A DNA stretch of 64,000 nt, from assembly GCF_016862435.1 (NCBI RefSeq), contig NZ_BOMY01000039.1, forward strand, positions 175,878 to 239,877, given 5' to 3'. Below the pieces are notes generated by a model. The model did no database searches. It was given only the letters and a program-made list of their open reading frames with translations, and was not told where the DNA came from. The DNA is from Paractinoplanes tereljensis. Its GTDB lineage: Bacteria; Actinomycetota; Actinomycetes; Mycobacteriales; Micromonosporaceae. The position numbers were made by a program, and so were the translations under genes. Every line of letters starts with the position of its first letter. The stretch's first letter is position 1. Of this stretch, positions 54,395 to 63,177 are shown in pieces.

Positions 54395-57300
54395 GCCTCA
54401 TTGCGCACCAAGGCCGCCGCCCGATAACGGACTGGGTCGACGGGCCCGGCAGCACCGGCCGCTGGCAGCCAACCCGTGCCGGGGCGGTGAACTCGTGGGC
54501 GTGGACCGACGAGACGCTGATGTTCGCCGACGGGTGGCTCGCACTGGCCGGCCCGAACGGATCCGGTAAGTCGTTGACAGCCTCGATGCTGGTCACCGTG
54601 CTGATCGACGGGGAGGTGTCGCAGAAGGCGCTGTCGGTCTCCGGTGAGGCGGTGGGCACGCTGCTGGACCGGCACACCGACCGGAACGCGAAAGAGGACC
54701 GGACCGGGGCGTGGTGGCTGGAGTACGGCTACCGCGACGAGACCGGCGAGGTCCGCTACTGCACGACCGGGTTGTGGCTGCGCTCGCAGAGCGGCAACTT
54801 ACAGAAAGCGTTCTTCGTGACACCGGGACGCGTCGGCGTCGACCTGTTCCTGCAACGGGACCGCGATCCGGTCGCGATCGAGGGCCTCGCCGAGCAGCTG
54901 GCCGCCGCCGGCGGGACTCTGTTCACCTCCCATGATCGTCTCGCCGGGAAGGCCCGCGAGTTCGGTGAGGTCGCCGACGAGGCCCAATACCGGGAGGCGA
55001 TCCGCACCAGATTGTTCGCCCCGCTGGATCCGGTGCAGTTCGATGCGCTCGTCGGGGTGCTGCGCAGCCTGCGCAGCGTCCGTACGGCGGAGGCGATCTC
55101 GCCGAATCAGATGCGCGCGGTGCTGACCGAGGCCCTTCCGGCTTTGGATCCGCGGGCGTTGCAGTTCATCGCCGACACCATGGAACGCATCGCCGATCTC
55201 GAAGAACAGCTGAAACGGGCCAGGGCGGAGATCCGTCAGCTGCAGCAGTCGGAGCAGCAGTATCAGCGGTACATCGATGCGGTCGTCGCGGAGGAGGCCG
55301 GGCGGCTGGCTCACGCCCAGACGGTCTTCGACGGCCACGCCCGCGAGGCACGTTTTGCGGAGCAGCTGCGTGACACTGCGGAGGCCGAAGCCACGCGGGT
55401 CGCGCAGCGACGCGCCGAGTTGCGTGGCGAGATCGCCGCTGTCCGGGGCCGGCTGCAAGCGGCGGAGGACGCGATCCGTGAACACGCCGGTGCTGAACTT
55501 CCCCACCTGGAGCAGCGTTTGATCGATCTGCGCCGGCGGCAGGGGGAGCTGGAGCAGGCTGCAGAGGATCTACGCGCCGAGTCGCACGAAGCCGAGCAGG
55601 TGGCCCTGGACTCGGCCGGGCAGGCCCGCAGCAGCCGGCAGCACCTGGCCGGGATCACCATCCGGCTGCAGGCGACCGCCGGCGAGGTCGGCGCGCACGC
55701 CGTCGTCGATCACCTCGCCGAGGTCAGCGAGCAGGTCACGTCGTACGACGACCTGGACACGGCGGCACCGAACGTGGACGTGACACGCGTCAGCGAGACG
55801 CCGCGTGGTTGGATCGAGACTCGCATGGAGCGGCTGACCGGCATCGACGCGGCGTTGCACCACCACGACGTGGCCCAGGCCCAGCAGCGGACCGAGGCCG
55901 GATACCTGCGCACCGCGGAGAACGACGCCGATCAGGCCGCCGACCGTGCCGGGGACGCCACCGCCGACCGGCGCCAGGCCGAGGAGGCTTTCCTCGACGA
56001 ACTGCACCAGTGGGACGGGCGGCGCACCCAGCTGCCTGCCGTCCCGGCGCAGCTCACCGTCGAGGCTGTGGATCGGATCGACCCCGGCCGGCTGGTGGAC
56101 TGGCTACATCAGGCGGCAACCGGCACCCGCGACCGGATCGCCCTGGCCGCGCGAGAACAGGACGTCGTGCACCGGACCCGCGCCGTCCGCGACGCCGAAA
56201 CCCTGGTCGTTCGCGCGAAGAACAACGCTGAGGAAGCCGACCGCCTGGCCGGTGAGGCCCAGCGCGCCCTGGACGACACGGTCCAGCAGGCCGAGGACGA
56301 CCACGCGGCCGCCGATGAGCAGGCCCGGCTTGCCCATACGGAGCACGACACCGCCGCCGAGGCGGCCCACGCCATCACCACCGCGGCCGAGCAGGCACTG
56401 GAAGAAGGCCGCTCGGCCGCAACCCGGGCGGCGGCCGACTGGGCGTTACAGGTGTCCGGGTGGCGAGCCGGCCTCGTTCACCTGGACGGGCAGGCTGTCA
56501 CGCTGCCGGAGGATCCGGACGCCATCGACCTGCGGCAGCCGTTCGTCGCGGTGGAACGGGCCCACTCCGCGGCGGTCACCTCCCTTCAGCGCCGCATCGC
56601 CGACGCCGAGGCGGCCGTGGCCGCAGCAGAGGAGCATGTCGCCGGGATCAGCGGCGAGCTCGCCTCGGCCCGGCAGCAGCTGCCCGTACCGAAGGCCCCA
56701 CCGTGGCGATCACCGCGAGAACCCGAGCGCGGTGTGCCGTTGTGGGCGGCGGTCGCCTTCGCCGAGCACGTCACCGACGGGCAGGCCGACCTCGTCGAGG
56801 GTGCGCTGCTGACCGCGGGCCTGCTCGACGCGCTGATCACCGCCGACGGCTTGATCGGCGATGGGGACCTGATGCTCACCGGCGACCACCCCGTAGCCGG
56901 GCGCAGCCTCGCGGATCTTCTCGTCCCCGAACCCGGCTCCGGCGCGAACCCCGAGCAGGTCGCCGCGCTGCTGGCCGCCATCCCTTTGGACGGTGCAGGC
57001 AGCGACCTGCGCCTCGGCCGGCTGCGCACCGGTGCGCTGGTCGCCTCGGCCCCGCGCGACTACCGGGCCACGTTCATCGGGCACACGGCCCGTGAACGGG
57101 CCCGCCTCGCCCTGGTCGCCGACCTCGAACAGCAGCTGGCCGAAGCCCAGGCCGACCTCGATGCGGCCCGCCAGCAGGTTGCCGGCCTCGAGGCCGCTGT
57201 CCGTGCCGCCGCCGCGGAGCGCGACGCCTTCCCGCCAGCCACCCCGGTCGCGCAGGCCCGCGAGCACGTCGGCCGGCTGGACCTGGCCCTGGCGCAAGCC

Positions 57301-59340
57301 CGGCAACACACCACCCAGGCCCTGGCTACTGCCGCGACACGCCTGACCGCACTGTTGGCCGACGTCACGGCCGCTCACACCGCCATCGACCGGCGCGTCG
57401 AGCAAGCTCGCCAGCACCAGCAGATCCGCGCCGGCGAACTCCAGCGGGCCCGCCAGGCCGAAGCCGACGCCGGCGAAGCCCTCACCGACGCGGGTGAAGA
57501 GCTGGCCGATGCTCTTGCCGCACGTGACGATGCCCGGACAGCGCAGAACCAGTGCGCCGCCGAAGAGCGAGACTTCCCCGACCTTGAGGAGCTGCGGCAC
57601 ACCGCCGTGCAGGAAGACGCCGCGGCCCGAGACGCCGAAACCTCCCGCGCCGCGCTCGCTGAGCACCGGCGCCGGCACCAGCAGGCCAGCGACCAGGTCC
57701 GGCGCACCCTGCGCGAGCTCAACGCCGCCGCTACCCTGCCCGACGGTGCGCTGCTGCCGACCGACCAGGACGCTCTCGCACGCCACCGTAGTCTCGTGTC
57801 CACCCTCGGGCAGCAGGTCGACGCGTGGCACAGCGCTGGACAGCGAACCCTCGACCTGCTCACCGCGGCGGGCCGGAGCCATCAGGGCGCCGTGCGGATC
57901 GCCGTCCGATTCCGCAAAGCGGTCGCTGACGCCGACACGGCGACACTCGACGCCGACCAGTTGGATGCCCAGGTTCAGCAGACCCGGGAGCTGTACGGTG
58001 CGGAATACGCTCAGCTGCGCCAGGCCAAGGAAACCCTCGCCGGTGAACTGACCGCCAAGCAGGTCGAGGACTCCGCGCTGGAGAAAGAGTTCCGGGAGCA
58101 CGACAACGCCGCGGTGGCCGCCATCACCACGCTGAAAGGGATCGCCCCGCGACGCGTGGAGGCCGAACAGCACCGTACCGCCTGCTACGACCGCGTCGGC
58201 CTGCTCGTCACCCATCAGTTCGCCGCCCTGCCGGAAGCCCTGGCCCGCGACAGCGACGATCGGCCGGCGAACCTGACCGCCGCCCTGGCCTGGGCGCGGC
58301 AGATCCTCGCCGACAAACCCGCCACCACCGCCCGCCTGGACACCCTTAAGACCAGCCGCGAACGCGCCCAGAAGCAGCTGGAAACCACCGTGCGGTCGGT
58401 CAACCAGGCTCTGGCCGTCTTCGACCAGCAGTTGGACAGCACGACCCTGGAGGGCACCGAATGGCGGCGTATCACCCTGGCCGCGCCGAACGCTGCCGTC
58501 GGCGAGGACCTGCGCCAGGCTGCCGAAACGCTGCGGGCCACTGCCGAAGGACTCGAAGGCGACCTGCGCCACGACATCAAGGCCACCCTGAAGACGTCGA
58601 TGTTCACCCAGCTGCGCCGCGACATCCAAACCCGCCGGGAAGCCGCCCAGGACCTCGTGCGCCGCATCCGTGAGACGCTGACCAACGTGCGCACCGGCGT
58701 CGCCCGAGTCGGAGTCCAGGTCGACTGGAAAGTCCGCGACGACGACAACTCCCATCAAATGGTCACCCTGCTGGGAGCACCACCGTCCGACGAGGTCTTC
58801 GACCAGATGTATGAAATTCTGCGCGAACGGATGGAAGACGCCGACGACGAGACCTGGGCCGAGCGGGTCGCCCACACCTTCGACTACCGCTCCTGGCACC
58901 AGTGGGAGATCAGCGTCACCCACTCAAGCTTCGGCGCCGACCAGTTCAAACCGGTCAACGCACGATCCAACCCGCTCAAGGGCCTGTCCACCGGCGAATC
59001 CCGGCTCGCCACCATGCTGCCGCTGCTGGCTGCCGCCTGGTCGATGTACTCCGGCGACACCTACAAGGGTCCACGCCTGCTGTCGATCGACGAGATCGAC
59101 GCCGCGTTCGACGACAAGAACTTGCGCCAGGTCCTCGCCCTGCTGCGCACCTGGAACTTCGACGTGCTGGCCACCACCCCGACCCTCGCCCCGCTGATCA
59201 AACGGGAAGCCCAACACGTCGTCATCCACGAACTGGTCACCGACGGCAAGCACCGCGTCTCCGTCCCGTGGCTGTGGCACGGCAGCGGCGAACCCACTCC
59301 CCTGACCCTCGCCGCACCCGCCGACACGGACGAGCGGTAG
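54391..59340 (+). CDS. jetC: Wadjet-type JetC, SMC/MukB-like ATPase (TIGR02680 family)
   Basis: A 1649-residue SMC-like motor. GTG 54391 overlaps the jetB stop and has GAGGAGG upstream; a frame extension to 54301 is a shadow. Walker A GPNGSGKS is at residues 54-61. Long Ala/Glu/Gln/Arg-rich coiled coils run from about 290 to 760 and from about 940 to 1430, with a hinge-like region near 790-930 (WRSPREPERGVPLWAAVAF, DGAGSDLRLGRLRTGALV). The C-terminal head has the ABC signature GLSTGESRLATMLPLL and Walker B RLLSIDEIDAAFDDKNL. It drives DNA loop extrusion in the Wadjet complex. Confidence 0.92.
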   Translation: MSLIAHQGRRPITDWVDGPGSTGRWQPTRAGAVNSWAWTDETLMFADGWLALAGPNGSGKSLTASMLVTVLIDGEVSQKALSVSGEAVGTLLDRHTDRNAKEDRTGAWWLEYGYRDETGEVRYCTTGLWLRSQSGNLQKAFFVTPGRVGVDLFLQRDRDPVAIEGLAEQLAAAGGTLFTSHDRLAGKAREFGEVADEAQYREAIRTRLFAPLDPVQFDALVGVLRSLRSVRTAEAISPNQMRAVLTEALPALDPRALQFIADTMERIADLEEQLKRARAEIRQLQQSEQQYQRYIDAVVAEEAGRLAHAQTVFDGHAREARFAEQLRDTAEAEATRVAQRRAELRGEIAAVRGRLQAAEDAIREHAGAELPHLEQRLIDLRRRQGELEQAAEDLRAESHEAEQVALDSAGQARSSRQHLAGITIRLQATAGEVGAHAVVDHLAEVSEQVTSYDDLDTAAPNVDVTRVSETPRGWIETRMERLTGIDAALHHHDVAQAQQRTEAGYLRTAENDADQAADRAGDATADRRQAEEAFLDELHQWDGRRTQLPAVPAQLTVEAVDRIDPGRLVDWLHQAATGTRDRIALAAREQDVVHRTRAVRDAETLVVRAKNNAEEADRLAGEAQRALDDTVQQAEDDHAAADEQARLAHTEHDTAAEAAHAITTAAEQALEEGRSAATRAAADWALQVSGWRAGLVHLDGQAVTLPEDPDAIDLRQPFVAVERAHSAAVTSLQRRIADAEAAVAAAEEHVAGISGELASARQQLPVPKAPPWRSPREPERGVPLWAAVAFAEHVTDGQADLVEGALLTAGLLDALITADGLIGDGDLMLTGDHPVAGRSLADLLVPEPGSGANPEQVAALLAAIPLDGAGSDLRLGRLRTGALVASAPRDYRATFIGHTARERARLALVADLEQQLAEAQADLDAARQQVAGLEAAVRAAAAERDAFPPATPVAQAREHVGRLDLALAQARQHTTQALATAATRLTALLADVTAAHTAIDRRVEQARQHQQIRAGELQRARQAEADAGEALTDAGEELADALAARDDARTAQNQCAAEERDFPDLEELRHTAVQEDAAARDAETSRAALAEHRRRHQQASDQVRRTLRELNAAATLPDGALLPTDQDALARHRSLVSTLGQQVDAWHSAGQRTLDLLTAAGRSHQGAVRIAVRFRKAVADADTATLDADQLDAQVQQTRELYGAEYAQLRQAKETLAGELTAKQVEDSALEKEFREHDNAAVAAITTLKGIAPRRVEAEQHRTACYDRVGLLVTHQFAALPEALARDSDDRPANLTAALAWARQILADKPATTARLDTLKTSRERAQKQLETTVRSVNQALAVFDQQLDSTTLEGTEWRRITLAAPNAAVGEDLRQAAETLRATAEGLEGDLRHDIKATLKTSMFTQLRRDIQTRREAAQDLVRRIRETLTNVRTGVARVGVQVDWKVRDDDNSHQMVTLLGAPPSDEVFDQMYEILRERMEDADDETWAERVAHTFDYRSWHQWEISVTHSSFGADQFKPVNARSNPLKGLSTGESRLATMLPLLAAAWSMYSGDTYKGPRLLSIDEIDAAFDDKNLRQVLALLRTWNFDVLATTPTLAPLIKREAQHVVIHELVTDGKHRVSVPWLWHGSGEPTPLTLAAPADTDER

Positions 59341-59343
59341 CCG

Positions 59344-60546
59344 ATGCCCGCCGACCTCACCTACCTCGCCGAAGACTCCGACCTCCTGCCGCTGCGGAAA
59401 GCCGTACACGCCCGGCTGTGCGCCGGCGGCACCCCCGAGGCGATTAACACCGTTCGGGTCGCCGAGCTGAACCCCGCCGGCATCGCGCAACTGCGGACCT
59501 GGCTGGACACCTCGACGCGACGGCGCCGCGGCACCTCGGCCGTCACGACCTCCGGCCACCTCGCCACTATTCCGCTGCGCGAGCTCCTCGCCGTCCTGGA
59601 TCTCACCCCCGAAATGCTCACCGGTCTGGTCGAAAAAGCCGTCGGTGAACCCGTCGTCGACCGCAGCAGCACCGCATTGGCCGCCTCAGCCCGCCGCGAA
59701 CAGCTCTGGCAGTACGCCGCCGAGCAGCTTCCCAACCTGCCCGCGTTACTCGCCCGGATGCGCGCCACCGGCGTCGGCGAAGACGCTACGCAGATCCGTT
59801 ACAGCATCACCGCGCTCGCCGCCGCCCTACGACGTCTTCCGGCGCGGCCGCCGACACCGCTGGCCAAACTGGCCCACGACGTCACCGGTGACCCGCACTA
59901 CTTCGACCTCACCACGCTCGCTGGGCTACGCCTGGTCGCGGCGGTCGCCGAACGCGACGGCCAGCCTGAGCCCGGCCGGCCTGACCTGATCCGCGCCCTG
60001 CTGGCCCGTCACGGGGTCATCGCCGACCGGCTGTCGGCCACCGTCCTGGTCTTCAACCTCCAGGTCAGTGGCGACGGCCCGATCGACCGCCGGTTACGCG
60101 ACGCGCGTACGCCCGTTGCGCTGACGCTGCTGGACCTGCTGGAGCACCCGCCCGTGCTCGCCCCGCAAACGCTGACTGTCGTGGAAAACCCCTCAGTGCT
60201 GGAAGTGGCCTTCAGCACCGATGCGCGACTCCCGCTGGCCTGCACCAGCGGCCAGCTACGCGCCATCGACCACGTCCTGTTCCAGCTGGCCGTCGACCAC
60301 GGCATTCACCTGCGTTATGCCGGCGACATCGATCCCTCCGGCCAGCAGATCGCCGCGGTCGTGGCAGCGACCTACGGCGCCGAGCTCATCGCGATGGACG
60401 ACGCCACCGCAGCCGCGGCACGACAGCATCCCGCCTCTGTTCCCTCGCCCATGCGTCGCCCCGGCCTCCAACCGGTTTTCCAGGAACACGACGCGCTGTT
60501 GGACAGCATCCTTCGAACCCCGCCGACGCCGCCTGGCCTGGAGTAG
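59344..60546 (+). CDS. jetD: Wadjet-type JetD nuclease subunit (TIGR02679/DUF2399, Toprim-like)
   Basis: A 400-residue protein, the DNA-cleaving subunit. The C-terminal half (about 265-385) has a Toprim core: a Glu strand LTVVENPSVLEVA and the D-x-D motif in LRYAGDIDPSGQQIAA. The N-terminal half is helical (VRVAELNPAGIAQLRTWL, LAKLAHDVTGDPHYFD). The start is 3 bp after the jetC stop. With jetA-C it completes a type III-like Wadjet operon (DUF2397, DUF2398, SMC, DUF2399; the type number is from memory). Right after it the sequence changes to transposase remnants, so the operon ends here. Confidence 0.88.
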   Translation: MPADLTYLAEDSDLLPLRKAVHARLCAGGTPEAINTVRVAELNPAGIAQLRTWLDTSTRRRRGTSAVTTSGHLATIPLRELLAVLDLTPEMLTGLVEKAVGEPVVDRSSTALAASARREQLWQYAAEQLPNLPALLARMRATGVGEDATQIRYSITALAAALRRLPARPPTPLAKLAHDVTGDPHYFDLTTLAGLRLVAAVAERDGQPEPGRPDLIRALLARHGVIADRLSATVLVFNLQVSGDGPIDRRLRDARTPVALTLLDLLEHPPVLAPQTLTVVENPSVLEVAFSTDARLPLACTSGQLRAIDHVLFQLAVDHGIHLRYAGDIDPSGQQIAAVVAATYGAELIAMDDATAAAARQHPASVPSPMRRPGLQPVFQEHDALLDSILRTPPTPPGLE

Positions 60547-60610
60547 CTCCCGTTGCCGGGAGCCGTCAGGACCACCCGCATCCGCCATCGGCAGGAGGGC
60601 CAGTCGGCAG

Positions 60611-61060
60611 ATGTCTCCATCAAACTCGGGGCAGAACACTGTCCGGGTATCGGTGGCCGGGTTGTGCTGCTACCGGCCCGGTGAACGATCTCGGCTGATC
60701 TACCGCACACTGCTCTATCGCGGGCGCAAAGGCGAACCGAAAGGGCTCCGCGAGCCCGACCTCTTCGGGCTCCTCGACGCCGCTCACCAGCAGCTACTAG
60801 CACCGATCGTGCTGGCCTGGGACAGGCTGTCGCTGCACAAGACACCCACGATCCGGGCGGCAATCGCCGCCCGGCCATGGCTGCGCGTCTACCTGCTTCC
60901 CGCCTACCCGCCCGAGCTCAACCCGGTAGAGAAGGTCTGGTCGACGGTGAAAGGCAGCCTGGCCAACCTGGCCGTCGCCGTGAAGAATCGGCTCAGCCGC
61001 ATGCAATACCGGCCTAACCTGATCGACGGCTTCTTCACCGGAACAGGTCTCTCACCACCG
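60611..61060 (+). pseudogene. 5'-truncated IS630-type transposase
   Basis: The frame encodes the C-terminal half of an IS630/Tc1-type DDE transposase: TVRVSVAGLCCYRPGERSR, IVLAWDRLSLHKTPTIRAA (second Asp) and VYLLPAYPPELNPVEKVW (catalytic Glu), ending about IDGFFTGTGL. The N-terminal HTH and first Asp are missing. The frame runs on to 61231 without homology. No inverted repeats were identified. Confidence 0.8.
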
Positions 61061-61085
61061 ACACCATCCAGACCCCGAAAGGTGT

Positions 61086-61244
61086 CTAGCGGCGATTGGC
61101 AGGGGGCTCGTTGGCATCGTTCACCCAACCACCTACGACCTGAAGATCGGCCGCAAGCGCGTTCACCGTCCGACAGGCGTGCTCCTTGTCGTGCGTGGTT
61201 CCACACGCGCAGGTCCAAGTGCCGTTGGTGAGCAGGTCGATCAT
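61086..61244 (-). pseudogene. Zinc-finger tail of a TnpB/IS605-type protein (relic)
   Basis: The reverse frame from ATG 61244 reads LLTNGTWTCACGTTHDKEHA followed by CRTVNALAADLQVVGG. The pattern C-x-C-GTTHD-x(3)-A resembles the C-terminal zinc ribbon and DRD-NAA segment of TnpB/OrfB proteins (CPxCGTxHDRDxNAA), with substitutions at the catalytic D and N. Only this tail is present. Likely a decayed IS200/IS605-group gene. Confidence 0.45.
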
Positions 61245-61248
61245 TCGA

Positions 61249-61740
61249 CTAAGAACTTTTCGTGTGTACATTGCGGCCGAGCCGCTGACCGTCACGTTCT
61301 GGCCAGGCCCCCCCGCGCAATGCCACGCCGACGCCGACGATCGCGTCGGCCCCATCGGTGGAGATGCCCAACGCGTCGGCCCGGGATTGAGGATCCTCCA
61401 CCCTATTTGTGGCGATTTTCATGACCATGCCGAGTGCCGCGACGACGCGGCCAGCTTCGGCAGAACTCAAGCTGATCGAGTCGGCGGTCTCCGCTACCTC
61501 GATGTGGACGGCGTTGGCCTCGGCCAGAGCGGCGGCAAGGTTGTCGACGAGCCCGGGCTGTAGATAGGTGTCCAGGAACGTGCGCGGCTTGATACCTAGC
61601 TGGTTCGAGAGCTCATCGATCTGGGCGGCGAGGACGTCCTCGGCCTCCGCACCCATCAGCGTCACCCCCTTCTCGGCACACCGTTCCCGCAGGTCAGCAG
61701 CTAGCGCTTGAAACTTCTTGGTGTTGCGAATGTCGGCCAT
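61249..61740 (-). CDS. Hypothetical helical protein
   Basis: A 163-residue protein from ATG 61740. The N-terminus is rich in helices (NTKKFQALAADLRERCAEKG, EDVLAAQIDELSNQLGIKPR), then FLDTYLQPGLVDNLAAALAE and a small-residue C-terminus. The sequence NQLGIKPRTFLDTYL could be part of a DNA-binding helix pair. It lies between the transposase relics and the integrase, all on the reverse strand. No family was recognised. Confidence 0.65.
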   Translation of the reverse strand: MADIRNTKKFQALAADLRERCAEKGVTLMGAEAEDVLAAQIDELSNQLGIKPRTFLDTYLQPGLVDNLAAALAEANAVHIEVAETADSISLSSAEAGRVVAALGMVMKIATNRVEDPQSRADALGISTDGADAIVGVGVALRGGAWPERDGQRLGRNVHTKSS

Positions 61741-62219
61741 CGGTCCATTTGAATCCACGCCGGCATGAGGTTTTCGCCGGGCCAGCCAGCTACACAGCGG
61801 ACCGTTCCTCTCATAGTGGCGGGGCTGGCCAGCGACGAGACAGCACGGGGCGCCAACGGCGGCCAGCCTCGCGAGTGTGGAGGACATGACGGCGTCGGCT
61901 ATGACGACTGTTGCGGCAGCGAGTTCTATCTCGGCGGCGGCAAGGGCCACGGCGGCTGCACCGTCAGCAGCGAGCGCGACGCCGGCCCGGAGTTGCTGAC
62001 GCCTTCGACGGGGTGCAGGCGACGGGCCTCGCCGCTGACGGCGAACGAGTCGGCGGTGCTGGTGGCGACGCCCCACGCCGGTCGGGTGACGTCCCGCATC
62101 CGATAGAACCACGAGCTACCGCTCATAGCCGATACTGAGCAGCCATGCCCCTCGCACAAGGAACGTTCGACCGCGTCGCCGGACGGTTCGAGCGACTGTG
62201 ACCCACTATCGATCTCCTG
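61741..62219. other. Stretch with only weak coding signals
   Basis: A reverse frame 61926-62126 (SGSSWFYRMRDVTRPAWGVA, then TSTADSFAVSGEARRLHPVE) has high G/C third positions and could be a small protein of about 66 residues, but it lacks a ribosome site. An overlapping Ala-rich reverse frame is fused to the gene at 61740, and a Cys/Gly-rich forward frame (61765-62106) covers the same DNA. I cannot choose among them. Confidence 0.35.
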
Positions 62220-63167
62220 TCACACGCGTTCGCCGATGCCGAGGCGGGCTTGGGTCCGCTGGGCCCGCTCGGCGGCGGCGTTGGCACCGTAGCGGCGTGC
62301 CATCTCCTCGGACGACCAACCGAGCACCATCATCAGATCGCCGGTGTCACCGCCGGCCAGTCTCCATTCGTGGGCAAAACTGTGCCGCCACCGGTGCGCA
62401 TACACCCCGGAGAGGCCAGCCTTCTCCCCGATCCGCTTGAGGCGAATCTTGATACCGCTCGACTTCAGCGGCCGGGTGCCACGGTCGGCGATCCAGAGTT
62501 CTTTCACCTCGGCGATCCCGTCGCGCCGATTACGTGCCCGCAGGTAGCGGGTCAGGATCCGCGCCGTCCTGGAGCCGAAGCGGACTCGGCGTTCCTTATC
62601 CCCCTTGCCGTGCAACACCACCGAGTTGGTGTCCAGGTCCAGGTCGGCGACCAGCAGGCAGCCGATCTCCGACAAGCGGGCACCGGTGTTGTAATACATT
62701 CGCACCAACGCCTGGTCCCGTAGCTGCAGGAACGAGTTTCCCCGGCAGACTCCAAGGATCTCCTGCGTCTCGGCGTCGCTGATCACCGGGATGAGCTTCT
62801 GGCCGACGTTCGGCAGCGGCACACCCTCGATCGGCGAACGCTCTATTTCCTCTTCCTGCAGCAGCCAGCGGAAGAACTGCTGCAACGACTTGTACTTGTT
62901 CACCGCGGTCGCCGGCGACCGGGTCTCGATCATCCAGGCTTGGAACGCGACGACCTGCCGCCGGGTTACCAGGCGCGGATCGAGCGCCGGCCCGGAGCCC
63001 GGCAACTCGTCCACGAGATAGGCCGCCAGCTGACAAGCAGCCAGCACATAGCCGTACCGGGTCGACTCCGGGTGATTCGCGGCCCGCAGAAATCGTTCCC
63101 AGTCGATGAGAAGGTCTCTCCAGAGGTCGCTCTGAATGTTCGCCAGTAACTTCGCGATTCCTGTCAT
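62220..63167 (-). CDS. Tyrosine recombinase (intact, XerC/D-like) of the tRNA-Pro element
   Basis: A 315-residue integrase. ATG 63167 (AGG nine bases upstream) is preferred over a TTG at 63185. A SAM-like N-terminal domain (10-110) is followed by the catalytic domain: Arg in YYNTGARLSEIG, Lys in LHGKGDKERRV, H-x-x-R in YAHRWRHSFAHEW, His in LMMVLGWSSEEMARRY (a W-for-H type box) and the Tyr of ARRYGANAA. It is clearly paralogous to the truncated copy at 25711-26220. The attachment region with five arm-type repeats begins 11 bp upstream of its start. It is the likely mobility gene of the element. Confidence 0.92.
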   Translation of the reverse strand: MTGIAKLLANIQSDLWRDLLIDWERFLRAANHPESTRYGYVLAACQLAAYLVDELPGSGPALDPRLVTRRQVVAFQAWMIETRSPATAVNKYKSLQQFFRWLLQEEEIERSPIEGVPLPNVGQKLIPVISDAETQEILGVCRGNSFLQLRDQALVRMYYNTGARLSEIGCLLVADLDLDTNSVVLHGKGDKERRVRFGSRTARILTRYLRARNRRDGIAEVKELWIADRGTRPLKSSGIKIRLKRIGEKAGLSGVYAHRWRHSFAHEWRLAGGDTGDLMMVLGWSSEEMARRYGANAAAERAQRTQARLGIGERV

Positions 63168-63177
63168 GCCGACCTGC

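Noticed and set aside
56710..58923. Long reverse-strand ORF (737 codons) opposite jetC
   Set aside because: It is the antisense shadow of the Ala/Glu/Arg-rich coiled coil in high-GC DNA; the forward frame has clear SMC motifs and 4-bp operon overlaps.
61765..62106. Cys/Gly-rich forward ORF as a possible peptide natural-product precursor
   Set aside because: No ribosome site, no modifying enzyme nearby, and competing reverse frames over the same DNA.
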